Below are positions 34,521 through 43,717 of a stretch of DNA of 64,000 bases, piece after piece. The position numbers and the translations under genes are program-made. The stretch comes from Pseudoglutamicibacter albus. GTDB lineage: Bacteria > Actinomycetota > Actinomycetes > Actinomycetales > Micrococcaceae. Where the stretch lies: NCBI RefSeq assembly GCF_022346425.1, contig NZ_JAKRCW010000006.1, positions 62,001 to 126,000 of the forward strand. Reading direction: 5' to 3'. The stretch's first letter is position 1; every line of letters starts with the position of its first letter. The notes under the pieces were generated by a model that did no database searches, was not told the DNA's origin, and worked only from the letters and a program-made list of their open reading frames with translations.

Positions 34521-37500
34521 TCAGCGGCCGATCATCGAACGCAAGGTTCGTGTAGCCACCAACAACGGAGCCATCTGGCCGCCGCCTACCTCACGCACCG
34601 CATCAAGCTGTTCGTGCGCCCGCTCAATCCGGCCAGCATCACGCTGCTCCCACGCAACCACACGAGCCTGCGCGGCAGACAGCTCCACGCCATCCGCATC
34701 GCTAGCGTCCGGTGATTCGGTGCCCTCCGTCTCTTCTAGAACCGCGCGGGTCAAACCAAGCACCGCGGCGTAAAGGTCATCACGCAGTGAGCTGCGCGCC
34801 AACGCTTCCCACCGTGAAGAGCGCGGCAACTGGCTGATCTGCGAGAGCAGATCGTCCACTCCGTAACGCTCATACACCGCGTAATAGACCTCAGCGGCTT
34901 CCTCGAGCTCCCACTCGCCCGTTGACGCCAACGCGGTGATATCCAGCAACGTGTAGGACTCAAAGTCCAAGCTATGCCGCTGCGCGAGCTCCTCAGGGAG
35001 CCCCGCCTCAACATCGCGTTCGAACCATGCACGTGTACGTTGGGCATCCACGCCACACAGCATGCCCGGCAGACCCTCACGCAACCGAGCCACAGGATCA
35101 GCGAACTTCGCAAGGATCTCATCAACTGAACTATCCAGAGCCTCGTGCTCCAGAACCCACCGCGTCACACGATCCAGAAGCCGCCGCAAATCCACGTGCA
35201 ACTGCAGCCACTGTTCATCATCGATCGTTGCCGGCAACTGGGCGATCGCTTCAACCTGCTCAGCGATACCGTAGACCTCGTCCATCGCTAAGAAAGCCCG
35301 AGCCAGACGCGCCGCGTCCGCACCCGTCTCCTCCATCGCACGGAACGCATACGTCACGCCACCGATGTTCACGATGCGGTTAGCGACCATCGTCGCGATG
35401 ATCTCACGGCGCAACGGATGCGCGGCGAGCGCTTCAGGGAAACGTTCAACCAGCTGAGGAGGGAAATACGCTTCCAGGACCTTCTGCATGGCAGGGTCCT
35501 CCGGCAGATCAGAATCCACCAGAGCATCGATCAGCTGCATCTTGGTGTAGGCAACCACCACGGATGTTTCAGGGGTCGTTAGCCCCTCGCCACCCTGCCT
35601 ACGAGCAGCGAACTCATCCGAGCTCGGCAGGTCTTCAAGCGCACGGTCAAGATCAACCGATTCTTCAAGGAGGCCCATCAGACGTTCATAGGCCGGCGCG
35701 AATTCAACCGCGACACCCCGCTCAGCAGCGAGCAAAACATTCTGCGCCTTATTCGTAGCCAACACGGCGTCGGCGACATTGTCAGTCATCTCTGCCAACA
35801 ACGCCGGCCGGTCCTCAAACGCTAGACGACCATCACGGACCGCGCCGTCCATCAGAATCTTGATGTTAACCTCGCGGTCCGAAGACTCAACACCGCCCGA
35901 GTTATCGATCGCGTCAGTGTTATTGACCGTCCCCGCGCGTTGCGCGGCCTCAACACGGCCTGCCTGAGTGAAACCGAGGTTACCGCCCTCAACCACCACG
36001 CGAGCCCGCAGTTGCGAACCATTGACACGGATCGCATCGTTAGCGCGATCCCCCACGTCAGCGTTCGTCTCCGATTCGGCCTTCACGTACGTGCCAACGC
36101 CACCGTTATAGATCAAATCAACCGGGGCCATCAGCACGGCCCGAATCAGTTCCTGCGGAGTCAGCTCCCGCACATCGGAAGCAAGGCCGAGTACCTCACG
36201 CATCTGATCGGTGACCGAAACCGACTTAGCGGAACGCGAGAACACGCCACCGCCTGAGCTGATCAAGTCAGGGTTATAGTCCTGCCACGAAGAACGAGGC
36301 GTGTTATACAGACGCACCCGCTCCTCAAACGAAACTTTCGGATCCGGATTCGGGTCAATGAACACGTCACGGTGATCAAACGCGGCAACCAACTTCGCGT
36401 GCTCGGTACGCATCAAACCGTTACCGAACACGTCCCCCGACATGTCACCGATACCGATCATCGTGAAGTCCTCAGACTGCACATCCGTACCCAGCGTCTT
36501 GAAATGACGCTTAGCCGACTCCCACGCGCCACGGGCCGTAATACCCATCGCCTTGTGGTCATAACCAACCGAGCCGCCAGATGCGAACGCATCGCCGAGC
36601 CAGAAACCACGCTCAGCGGAAATCTCGTTAGCGGTATCCGAAAACGCCGCCGTCCCCTTATCCGCGGCGACCACCAGATACGGGTCATCCCCATCGTGAG
36701 CAACAACCCGTTCAGGGTGAACCACCGAACGCGAGCCATCATCGGCGTACTCATAGTTATCCGTAATATCCAACAAGCTACGGATGAACTCCTGATACGC
36801 CGCCCGGCCAGCCTCAACCCAAGCACCACGATCCACAGCAGGATCAGGCAACTGTTTAGCGAAGAAACCGCCCTTAGCACCCGCAGGCACGATCACGGCG
36901 TTCTTGACAGCTTGGGCCTTCACCAGACCGAGAACCTCCGTACGGAAATCCTCCTCACGGTCCGACCAACGCAAGCCGCCCCGGGCGACCTCACCAAAAC
37001 GCAAATGCACACCCGCAACACGCGGGGAATCAACCCAGATCTCACGGAACGGACGCGGCATCGGAGCGAAACCCAACTCACCCGTTGCGATCTTCAACGC
37101 GACAGTAGGTTTGCCCTGATACGCGTTCGTGCGCAACGTGGCACCCATCGCATCACGCATACGTCGAATCCACGCATCCGCATCCAAGGTCGCAACATCA
37201 TCCAACGCCACTGCAAGCGCATCGCGGGCATCCTGCTGGCCCTGCTCACGATCACCCGCGAAATCCGGATCAAAACGCGCCTCAAATAAGCCCAATAGCG
37301 CAGCCGTCACCGCCGGATACCGCAGCAAAGTGGCGGCCGCGAAATCAACACTGTTCATCGAGCCGCACTGGCGCAGATACTGGACATAAGCACGGAAAAT
37401 CGCGACCTGATGCCAGTTGAGGCCCTGTGCCGTGACCAAACCCTCCAACGCATCAGACTCCGTGCGCCCAGCAGCAACCGCCCGGTAGGCATCTTCAACC

Positions 37501-39494
37501 AACGGAGCGATCCGGGCAACATCAACCTCAGGGGCCAATGCGACCGTGAGGATATAGAGATAACGTTCCCGGGCACCCAGAGGCTCCACAACATAAGGAC
37601 GCTCCTGAATCACGCGGATCCCCAACGCCTCAAGATGCGGCATGATCGAGGACAACGGAGCCTGCTCACTCAAGTACAGACGCAGCTTAGCGATCGTTAC
37701 GCCATCCGCCTCAACATCGAGCTCTTCCGGGTTATCAATCGAGTCCAAGCTCAGACCGATACCGGCAGAATCCTCATCATCTTCAACCCGCTCAAAAGCA
37801 CGGACATCATCAAGGGCATCTTCAACCTCATACCGCACCCGGTAATCAGCCGGGAACGCCTCAGCCCACTGCTGCGCATGCTGCAGACCCTCCTGCGAAC
37901 CAGGCTCCTGCGTGAACACCTCAAGGATGCCCTCGCTCCACGAGCGCACCGCCCGTGTTAGGCGAGCCTCAAGCGCCTGCTCATCAACCTCTACCGTGTC
38001 AACGCCTTCGCCAGCCTTGATCCGGTACGTCAACCGAACCACCGTGGACGGGGAATTCCAGACATCCAGATCCATCGCCTCAGCCGCGAAAGTCTCTTTA
38101 AGCTCTTCTTCAACACGCAACCGGACCATAGTGTTGTAACGATCACGCGGCAAATACACCATGACCGTCACAAACCGGCCGAAAGCATCCCCCCGCACGA
38201 ACGCACGCGTACGGCGCTGCTCACCCAACCGGGCAATCTTCGCCACAATCTCAGTGAGCTCATCCGTGCTCGATTGGATGAGCTCCTCACGCGGATACGA
38301 CTCAAGAATCCGCAGAATCGACTTACCCGTGTGCGAGGTAGCCAAGAACCCCATTCGCGAAAGCACGCGCCGAACCTTAGAACGCACCACCGGAACATCA
38401 GTGACCGGTTGACGCAGAGCCTCAAACGTGTACAAACCAATGAAACGGTGCTCCCCGATCACCGAACCATCAGCCGCGAACTCTTTGACCCCCACATAGT
38501 CCAAATACACGCGACGATGCACCGTGGAACGGCGGTTAGCGGTAGTCAAAACCAGTGGATGCGGCTCGCGCGCCTTCTGAGCGGCCTTACCACTCAACGG
38601 ACGGGAAACAGCATCCGTACGCCGCATCAGACCCAACGCCGAATCAACATCGCCACGCAAAACCTCACGGCCCTGGTCTTGTTCAAGCTCGTAATAGCGG
38701 TAACCCAAGAACGTGAACGAATCATCATCCATCCACCGCAAAAACGCCGCGGCCTCACGCCGTTCCTTCTCAGGAACCGAAGGGATATCCCCCTCAAGCG
38801 CATCAGCTAGACGGCGGGCCTGCACACGCATCGGCTCCCAGTCCTCAACCGCGCTACGAACATCCTTCAAAACCGAGTCGACAGCTTGCTGCAGCTGCGC
38901 GCGCTGATCAGCATCCAGTTCCTCAGTCACCAACACCGCAGTCCACGACTCAATGACAGCTCGGGCGCCCTCAGGTGCCGCCAACATACCCAACGCGGGC
39001 AACGCCGCAGTGCCCTCAGACGCCGGCGCCGCATCCGAAAGCGGAACCTTCTTCAAACCAACCAGCGTGCCATCCTCAACCGAACGGTGCGCCATATAGG
39101 TCGGGTGGAAAACGAAACCAATCTTATTTGAGAACTCCACCACGCAGTTCGTCACCGAATCAACGATGAACGGCATGTCATCTGCAACCAAGAAAACAAC
39201 GGTGCCCCGCTCATGCGGCTCAACACTGACCACCGCAGAACCCGGCTGCCGAACCCGCCCCACTGACGCGTGCCGCTCCAGCAGTTCCCTCACCCGATCA
39301 AGACCGAACGCCTCACGTTCTTGCGCATCAATATCCGCGCCATAACGCTCAACAACATCATCGCCAAACCAGCTTGTTTGAGGAACCGAGTCAGGCCGCA
39401 CAGACGAGCCAGCCTGAGAAGATGAGCCAGACTGCGCAGATGAGCCGGACTGAGGAACTGACTGCGTGTTCGACACGCAACCCACCGCCTTCAC
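34521..39494 (-). CDS. gdh: NAD-dependent glutamate dehydrogenase, 180-kDa class
   Basis: This very large cytoplasmic enzyme interconverts L-glutamate and 2-oxoglutarate with NAD. Its 1657 residues fit the L_180 class known from Streptomyces and mycobacteria. The N-terminal 700 residues carry ACT-like regulatory regions (MPFIVDSVTNCVVEF). The catalytic core (about 790-1240) contains RGGLRWSDREEDFRTEVLGL, the catalytic-lysine region VPAGAKGGFFAKQLP, and the NAD-binding IGIGDMSGDVFGNGLM. The first 40 residues are a Ser/Gln tail with three QSGSSA-like hexapeptides encoded by 18-bp repeats. It is a monocistronic gene with a strong terminator. GarA-type regulation is known for mycobacterial homologues; nothing here shows it directly. 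Confidence 0.95.
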   Translation of the reverse strand: MKAVGCVSNTQSVPQSGSSAQSGSSSQAGSSVRPDSVPQTSWFGDDVVERYGADIDAQEREAFGLDRVRELLERHASVGRVRQPGSAVVSVEPHERGTVVFLVADDMPFIVDSVTNCVVEFSNKIGFVFHPTYMAHRSVEDGTLVGLKKVPLSDAAPASEGTAALPALGMLAAPEGARAVIESWTAVLVTEELDADQRAQLQQAVDSVLKDVRSAVEDWEPMRVQARRLADALEGDIPSVPEKERREAAAFLRWMDDDSFTFLGYRYYELEQDQGREVLRGDVDSALGLMRRTDAVSRPLSGKAAQKAREPHPLVLTTANRRSTVHRRVYLDYVGVKEFAADGSVIGEHRFIGLYTFEALRQPVTDVPVVRSKVRRVLSRMGFLATSHTGKSILRILESYPREELIQSSTDELTEIVAKIARLGEQRRTRAFVRGDAFGRFVTVMVYLPRDRYNTMVRLRVEEELKETFAAEAMDLDVWNSPSTVVRLTYRIKAGEGVDTVEVDEQALEARLTRAVRSWSEGILEVFTQEPGSQEGLQHAQQWAEAFPADYRVRYEVEDALDDVRAFERVEDDEDSAGIGLSLDSIDNPEELDVEADGVTIAKLRLYLSEQAPLSSIMPHLEALGIRVIQERPYVVEPLGARERYLYILTVALAPEVDVARIAPLVEDAYRAVAAGRTESDALEGLVTAQGLNWHQVAIFRAYVQYLRQCGSMNSVDFAAATLLRYPAVTAALLGLFEARFDPDFAGDREQGQQDARDALAVALDDVATLDADAWIRRMRDAMGATLRTNAYQGKPTVALKIATGELGFAPMPRPFREIWVDSPRVAGVHLRFGEVARGGLRWSDREEDFRTEVLGLVKAQAVKNAVIVPAGAKGGFFAKQLPDPAVDRGAWVEAGRAAYQEFIRSLLDITDNYEYADDGSRSVVHPERVVAHDGDDPYLVVAADKGTAAFSDTANEISAERGFWLGDAFASGGSVGYDHKAMGITARGAWESAKRHFKTLGTDVQSEDFTMIGIGDMSGDVFGNGLMRTEHAKLVAAFDHRDVFIDPNPDPKVSFEERVRLYNTPRSSWQDYNPDLISSGGGVFSRSAKSVSVTDQMREVLGLASDVRELTPQELIRAVLMAPVDLIYNGGVGTYVKAESETNADVGDRANDAIRVNGSQLRARVVVEGGNLGFTQAGRVEAAQRAGTVNNTDAIDNSGGVESSDREVNIKILMDGAVRDGRLAFEDRPALLAEMTDNVADAVLATNKAQNVLLAAERGVAVEFAPAYERLMGLLEESVDLDRALEDLPSSDEFAARRQGGEGLTTPETSVVVAYTKMQLIDALVDSDLPEDPAMQKVLEAYFPPQLVERFPEALAAHPLRREIIATMVANRIVNIGGVTYAFRAMEETGADAARLARAFLAMDEVYGIAEQVEAIAQLPATIDDEQWLQLHVDLRRLLDRVTRWVLEHEALDSSVDEILAKFADPVARLREGLPGMLCGVDAQRTRAWFERDVEAGLPEELAQRHSLDFESYTLLDITALASTGEWELEEAAEVYYAVYERYGVDDLLSQISQLPRSSRWEALARSSLRDDLYAAVLGLTRAVLEETEGTESPDASDADGVELSAAQARVVAWEQRDAGRIERAHEQLDAVREVGGGQMAPLLVATRTLRSMIGR

Positions 39495-39530
39495 ATGTTT
39501 AGACGCACGGCCGTACGCAACGGCCTATTT

Positions 39531-41294
39531 TTATGTGCCCCGGGTCACAGATGGAGCCGTATTTAGCCTAGCCTTAAACCGCCTGCCACGGACCTGTTTT
39601 AAGGGAGTTTCCAGATTCTCTTCACACTCACACAAGCTCTGCGCAAACTCCCGTATCACTGCGCGCACCGGCGAGCGCGGCGCCGAGTGGCTCAACGCGG
39701 TCGCGGCCTCCAGTGCATGCTCTACCGCCTCGGCATCTTTCGGGATGAAAACCTCCGGTTGCATCGTCTTAGGCCCGAAGCGTTCCCACGCGCGTTTGAC
39801 CCCTCGGACGGCCCCCTTGGATACCTGGTTCACCACAACAGAAATCCGTGCTTGCGTGAGCTCGGGCGCGTATGCGGCCGCCCGCATCAAACGCGGCAAA
39901 CCTACCGCGTCCGCAGTACCGACCACCACCACGTCATCGGCGACTTCAAGGGCCGTAAGTGTGGCGTCATCACGTTGCGGGGCGAACGTGTCGAAGCTGA
40001 CGTCGTGATCGTTATCCGCCGGTGCGGCGACATCCACAATCACAACCTCGGAACCCTGACGTAGCGCCTCGAGGCTACGCTTGAGCGCGGCCTTACCGAC
40101 CTCTTGCCAGCGGCTGGGCCGCGGAAGTCCCGTGGTGACGCGGAGTACAGCCTTCCCGATGCGGATGCGGGCATGCGCATCCGTGTCAGCGGTGGGTGAA
40201 AACGTGCCCGCTTCGACCGAACGACACAAACGCACGATCCCGGAGGTCTCCCCCAGCATCCCTAGGCGTGCGGCGATACTCGAGGCGCGCGTATCCGCGT
40301 CCACGAGCGTGACTTTCTTCCCGGCTAGCGCGGCTTCCGTTGCTAGCTCGATCGCTAGAAAGCTGCGGCCTGGCGCGCCTGCCCCGCTCCACACCACGAT
40401 GATGCGGCCCCGTTTATGCCCAGCCGCATGCTGTGAGTCGGCTTGATCTGTTTGGGTCTCTGGCTGGTTCAGCATTCCTGTACGCGGATCAACCACGTAC
40501 AGCTGCGAAAGATCGTCCGGGATTCCAGCCACCAACTCATCGAATGACTTTTCTTCTAGTGGTGCGCGTGGTTTCAGCTCTTTCAGGCCGGCAGGTTTCG
40601 ATTCTTCCGAGCTACTTGACGGTTGCGGAGAGGCTGATTCCTGTTGGGACGGGGCTGGCTCCTGTTCTGTAGTGGTTGGCTCCGGTTTCGTAGGCGCGGA
40701 CTCCGGTCCCGACGGGGCTGGCTCCGGTTTCGTAGGCACGGGCTCCGGTCGCGACGGAGCTGGCTCCACTTTCGGCGGGACCGAATCCGATTGCGGAGAG
40801 GCCGAGTCTGGTTTCGACGTCACCGGTTCCGATTTCGAGGGGGCCGCGCTTTGGACTCCGAAACCTTTAAGGTCGACAACCTTAGGGGTCTTCAGCTTAG
40901 GTTCGATATGCCGCAGGCCCCGCCGTTTAGGTAAGGAACGGGGCTGTTCTGGTACAAGCCCGCCGGCACGCGATAGCGCTTCTGCGATCACTTCTGCCGA
41001 AGACGAGCGGCTCACCGAGCCGACACCAAGCCGGAGCAATCGCGAGGCCACCGCCGCATCGTTGGTGACCGCAACAGCACGGCCGCCGGCAGCGTGGACG
41101 GAATCGACCAGACCGCTATCGACCTCATCGAACTGGTCCACAAAAATCACATACCGTGCCAAGCCGGCCGCTAGGGTCGCTAAAAGCTCTGCCCCGTCAG
41201 TGCAGACCCGCACCACGGTAACCAGTCCGACCTCTGACTCCAAGCGGGCAAATACTTCAGGGGACTCGCCAAACAAAACAACGGAAGAACTCAC
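39531..41294 (-). CDS. CpaE-like ParA/MinD-family ATPase with receiver-like N-terminus
   Basis: This is a 587-residue protein. Residues 1-105 look like a degenerate receiver or CpaE N-terminal domain (VVLFGESPEVFARLES). A long Pro/Glu/Lys/Ser linker (about 120-260) contains repeated KPEPAPS-like units. The C-terminal half is a MinD/ParA-like ATPase: the deviant Walker A position reads WSGAGAPGRSFLAIELA, followed by VTLVDADTRASSIAARLG, VVIVDVAAP and VVNQVSKGAVRG. The usual Walker A lysines are replaced (GAPGRS), so ATP hydrolysis is uncertain. It lies ten bases downstream of the SAF-domain gene. CpaE proteins localise Flp/Tad pilus machinery, but no pilus genes are present here. Confidence 0.8.
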   Translation of the reverse strand: MSSSVVLFGESPEVFARLESEVGLVTVVRVCTDGAELLATLAAGLARYVIFVDQFDEVDSGLVDSVHAAGGRAVAVTNDAAVASRLLRLGVGSVSRSSSAEVIAEALSRAGGLVPEQPRSLPKRRGLRHIEPKLKTPKVVDLKGFGVQSAAPSKSEPVTSKPDSASPQSDSVPPKVEPAPSRPEPVPTKPEPAPSGPESAPTKPEPTTTEQEPAPSQQESASPQPSSSSEESKPAGLKELKPRAPLEEKSFDELVAGIPDDLSQLYVVDPRTGMLNQPETQTDQADSQHAAGHKRGRIIVVWSGAGAPGRSFLAIELATEAALAGKKVTLVDADTRASSIAARLGMLGETSGIVRLCRSVEAGTFSPTADTDAHARIRIGKAVLRVTTGLPRPSRWQEVGKAALKRSLEALRQGSEVVIVDVAAPADNDHDVSFDTFAPQRDDATLTALEVADDVVVVGTADAVGLPRLMRAAAYAPELTQARISVVVNQVSKGAVRGVKRAWERFGPKTMQPEVFIPKDAEAVEHALEAATALSHSAPRSPVRAVIREFAQSLCECEENLETPLKQVRGRRFKARLNTAPSVTRGT

Positions 41295-41303
41295 AGCCGA
41301 CCC

Positions 41304-41948
41304 CTATTCCTTGCCTGAAAGTGGGGCAGAAACCACGCTCACTACGTTTTCGCGCGCAACATGACCAACCATCGTGGCAACATCCTCACGCGGAATCAGG
41401 ACTTCCAAGACGTGCCCCTGAGTGACACCGAAACCGGAATCAGCGCGATCAACTTTCACAACTCGCACACCAGAAAGCACGCGCTTCGGCTCGGCGTCCT
41501 CCTCAGCGTCCTTCGGGGTCACATACACATCCACCCCGCTACCGACCTTCACCCCCGCGGGGAGAGCGCCTTCCAACGTCAACGAAAACGAACGCAAATC
41601 AGCGGGGGCCTCCGATTCGATGGTGCGGCGAGGCAGCAACTCACCTTTCGAAACGAAATCACTCACCACCGCACCGCCTAGCTTGGTGTCGCTTGGAACA
41701 TACCGCTCACCCGGGCCAGCAAGCCGAACCTCAACCGGGACCACGTCCTTCTCAGTCAGGACGGTCCCCGGGGCAAGATCATGTGCTGCGACCATGTAGG
41801 TGTCCGTGCGGGTTACCGAACGCACCAGCAAGACGACGCCCAGAATAGATGCGACAACCAGGACGATGCCGATAACAAGCCTAGGGTCACGCCAACTAGC
41901 TGGTTGCCAGCGCATCACTGACGAACTATTGCCACTGCGGTCAGTCAT
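41304..41948 (-). CDS. SAF-domain (CpaB/FlgA-like) membrane-anchored protein
   Basis: This is a 214-residue protein with one N-terminal membrane helix (about 24-46, LVIGIVLVVASILGVVLLV) and an extracytoplasmic SAF/CpaB-like region. The SAF signature YMVAAHDLAPGTVLTEKDVVPVEV occupies about 51-75, and RSFSLTLEGALPAGVKVGSGVDVYV resembles the RcpC/CpaB core. In Tad systems CpaB contributes to the pilus secretion apparatus; here only this gene and a CpaE-like partner are found. The two genes are ten bases apart and surely co-transcribed. Function in this organism is unknown. Confidence 0.82.
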   Translation of the reverse strand: MTDRSGNSSSVMRWQPASWRDPRLVIGIVLVVASILGVVLLVRSVTRTDTYMVAAHDLAPGTVLTEKDVVPVEVRLAGPGERYVPSDTKLGGAVVSDFVSKGELLPRRTIESEAPADLRSFSLTLEGALPAGVKVGSGVDVYVTPKDAEEDAEPKRVLSGVRVVKVDRADSGFGVTQGHVLEVLIPREDVATMVGHVARENVVSVVSAPLSGKE

Positions 41949-42046
41949 TGTTCACCTCAAGCTCTTTACACCTGCGTGCTCGCGAGGACCGTGCGCGATG
42001 GACAGCCGCGCATCGCTTGGTAGCCATGCACGATGCTCCGCCGCGT

Positions 42047-42091
42047 GGTTCGATGCCTCGCGGTTCGATGCCTCGCGGTTCGATGCCTCGC
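42047..42091. repeat. Three identical 15-bp tandem repeats in an intergenic gap
   Basis: GGTTCGATGCCTCGC is repeated perfectly at 42047-42061, 42062-42076 and 42077-42091, in the 277-bp gap (41949-42225) between the SAF-domain gene and the 182-residue gene. The unit resembles a tRNA T-loop by chance (GGTTCGA), but no tRNA fold is present. I support no protein-coding gene in the gap; a 14-codon frame at 42145-42189 has an AAGGAG site before its GTG but is otherwise unsupported. Confidence 0.85.
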
Positions 42092-42225
42092 GAGGTCGCT
42101 TACAAGCATGCTTAGACGATAACCAGCACGATGAACTACAACAACTACTGACAAGTAGTGCTATCCGGCATCTCGGACACAGGTCTCACACAGGTTCTCC
42201 TTGAGTAGGGTTCGACGGGATGCGT

Positions 42226-42774
42226 TTAGCTAGTCGATACCGCAGATACCGCCACGAGCGCCACCAACGGAACCAGCACAAGCGAGCGGGCCGCCGTCCC
42301 ACCCACCTGGGCTTGCAGACGGATAAAGTCCGCCCCCACAGCAACGATGAGGCCACTGCCCACCACCCCGTCAGACAAGATGAAACGAACGCTCTGACGG
42401 TCCCTACCTATCGCACGTAGAGCCGACTTCCATGGAGCTTTGGTGCGGCGACACGAACCCTTCATGTCACGCTCGCGCACACCAGCGTTAGGCATAAGAA
42501 CCTCTACCCAGGCACCGCCCTGATCCGGGAACATCCACGACTCGGTTGCAGTCTCAACACCGAACCACCCCACACCCACTGCCGCGACCGCGCCTGTAAA
42601 CGAGTGCCCACTCGCATGAACTTTCACATGTGCGCCGGCGATCTCGGTGAGGAACCCTCGCCTCGCGTACTCCGCCCGTGCCAGCTCGCCAGCTTCGGCA
42701 CGCATCTCCTGCCATTGCCCAGCCTGCAGCTCATGGGCCATGTCCTCGAATAGATCGTCAAAACGCATGTTCAC
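42226..42774 (-). CDS. Conserved-looking protein of unknown function
   Basis: This is a 182-residue protein that I do not assign to a named domain. The N-terminal helix MRFDDLFEDMAHELQAGQW is acidic, followed by a basic helix (MRAEAGELARAEYARRGFL). A beta-rich middle (about 45-95) contains KVHASGHSFTGAVAAVGVGWFGVET. The C-terminus is hydrophobic (SLVLVPLVALVAVSAV), possibly a beta strand rather than a true membrane helix. It lies upstream of the SAF/CpaE pair in the same orientation, separated by a repeat-bearing gap, and diverges from the LysM gene. No transcription-factor fold is visible. Confidence 0.7.
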   Translation of the reverse strand: MNMRFDDLFEDMAHELQAGQWQEMRAEAGELARAEYARRGFLTEIAGAHVKVHASGHSFTGAVAAVGVGWFGVETATESWMFPDQGGAWVEVLMPNAGVRERDMKGSCRRTKAPWKSALRAIGRDRQSVRFILSDGVVGSGLIVAVGADFIRLQAQVGGTAARSLVLVPLVALVAVSAVSTS

Positions 42775-42796
42775 AGGCTACTGAAAAAATTACCTC

Positions 42797-42826
42797 TTGA
42801 CACCAACGCGAAACATCAAACAGAAT
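42797..42826 (+). promoter_or_regulatory. Predicted promoter of the membrane LysM gene
   Basis: TTGACA (42797-42802) and CAGAAT (42821-42826) are separated by 18 bp. Downstream, TAGGGAGGCACCTCCCTA (42851-42868) is a near-perfect palindrome that could be an operator. The leader to the ATG at 42928 would be about 95 bases. Confidence 0.5.
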
Positions 42827-42927
42827 CAAAGCACAACAAATTGGCGCCCATAGGGAGGCACCTCCCTACAGCACTCAATAGGCGCTGAGAAACACACAGT
42901 TCTCGAGTCTCAAAAGAGGGCAACGAC

Positions 42928-43626
42928 ATGAACCAGAAAGCCTCACGCATACACATCACAGCCGCTTGGATCGCCCCAGTTTTAGGCCTCATCATCGGAG
43001 CTACCGGCCTTGCCTTACTCAACCCGTGGTTCCCAGCCGCAGAGTCAGCGGACACCCTCATTGCCCGCATCGGGGCCTGGGCCCTATGCCTCATCAGCGC
43101 TTGGCTTCTGTTCACCCACACGCTCGCCCTCCTCCTACGCGGCCTCAGCTCACTCGGCGTGAGCACCGAACGTTGGAGCCGCTGGGTCCCCCGCGCATCA
43201 GCTGTTGCCGCAGGCCTGATCCTCGCAGCTCCGGCAACATCCCACGCGGCACCCACGCCTGACACAACCGTGGTCACAACCGAAACCACCACGCACACCT
43301 CTCCCACACCCTTCAGCGCCGCCTTCCCGATCGACGACCAAGAGCAACAAGCACCATCAACGAAACAGCAGCAAGAGACCTTCACAATCAAGAAATCCGA
43401 CCCCGTCCCCCTACCCCGCAACATGGGTACACCAGCTCGAAACGACACCGTGGTAGTCACATCGGGCGACACACTCTGGGACATCGCGGCACGCCACCTA
43501 GGACCCGGCGCAACACCACAACAAATCGCAGCCGAAACCAACCGATGGCACCAAGCTAACCGCGATCTCCTCGGAGACAATCCCCACCTGATCATGCCCG
43601 GCCAAGAGCTACACATCCCCGCCTAG
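42928..43626 (+). CDS. Membrane-anchored LysM-domain protein
   Basis: This 232-residue protein has two or three N-terminal hydrophobic segments (about 12-32, 46-72 and 92-108). A Thr/Pro-rich extracytoplasmic stretch (about 110-170) follows, then one C-terminal LysM domain (about 173-230, VVVTSGDTLWDIAARHLGPG ending HLIMPGQELHIPA). The LysM has the long insert (ATPQQIAAETNRWHQANRDLLG) typical of actinobacterial membrane LysM proteins next to Rv3235-like genes. It probably associates with peptidoglycan at the outer face of the membrane. AGAGGGC precedes the ATG. It lies 91 bp upstream of the Rv3235-like gene, likely an operon. Confidence 0.88.
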   Translation: MNQKASRIHITAAWIAPVLGLIIGATGLALLNPWFPAAESADTLIARIGAWALCLISAWLLFTHTLALLLRGLSSLGVSTERWSRWVPRASAVAAGLILAAPATSHAAPTPDTTVVTTETTTHTSPTPFSAAFPIDDQEQQAPSTKQQQETFTIKKSDPVPLPRNMGTPARNDTVVVTSGDTLWDIAARHLGPGATPQQIAAETNRWHQANRDLLGDNPHLIMPGQELHIPA

Positions 43627-43717
43627 ACAGCGCAGCGCCCTGTACTAGCAATCCAGCCCTGCAGTCACCCCACTGCCCTCTACTGACACATCACAGCAAG
43701 GAAACAAAGGACTTCCC

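Noticed and set aside
36372-37289. 305-codon plus-strand frame opposite the glutamate dehydrogenase gene
   Set aside because: Arg/Thr-rich antisense shadow over the conserved catalytic core.
42047-42091. GGTTCGATGCC resembling a tRNA T-arm
   Set aside because: It is a perfect tandem triplicate with no acceptor stem, D-arm or anticodon arm around it.
42145-42189. 14-codon minus-strand frame with AAGGAG before a GTG
   Set aside because: Too short to support as a gene, no similarity, and not clearly linked to the downstream SAF-domain gene; could be chance.
42816-43616. 266-codon minus-strand frame opposite the membrane LysM gene
   Set aside because: The plus-strand LysM reading has a promoter, ribosome-binding site and recognisable domain; the antisense frame has none.
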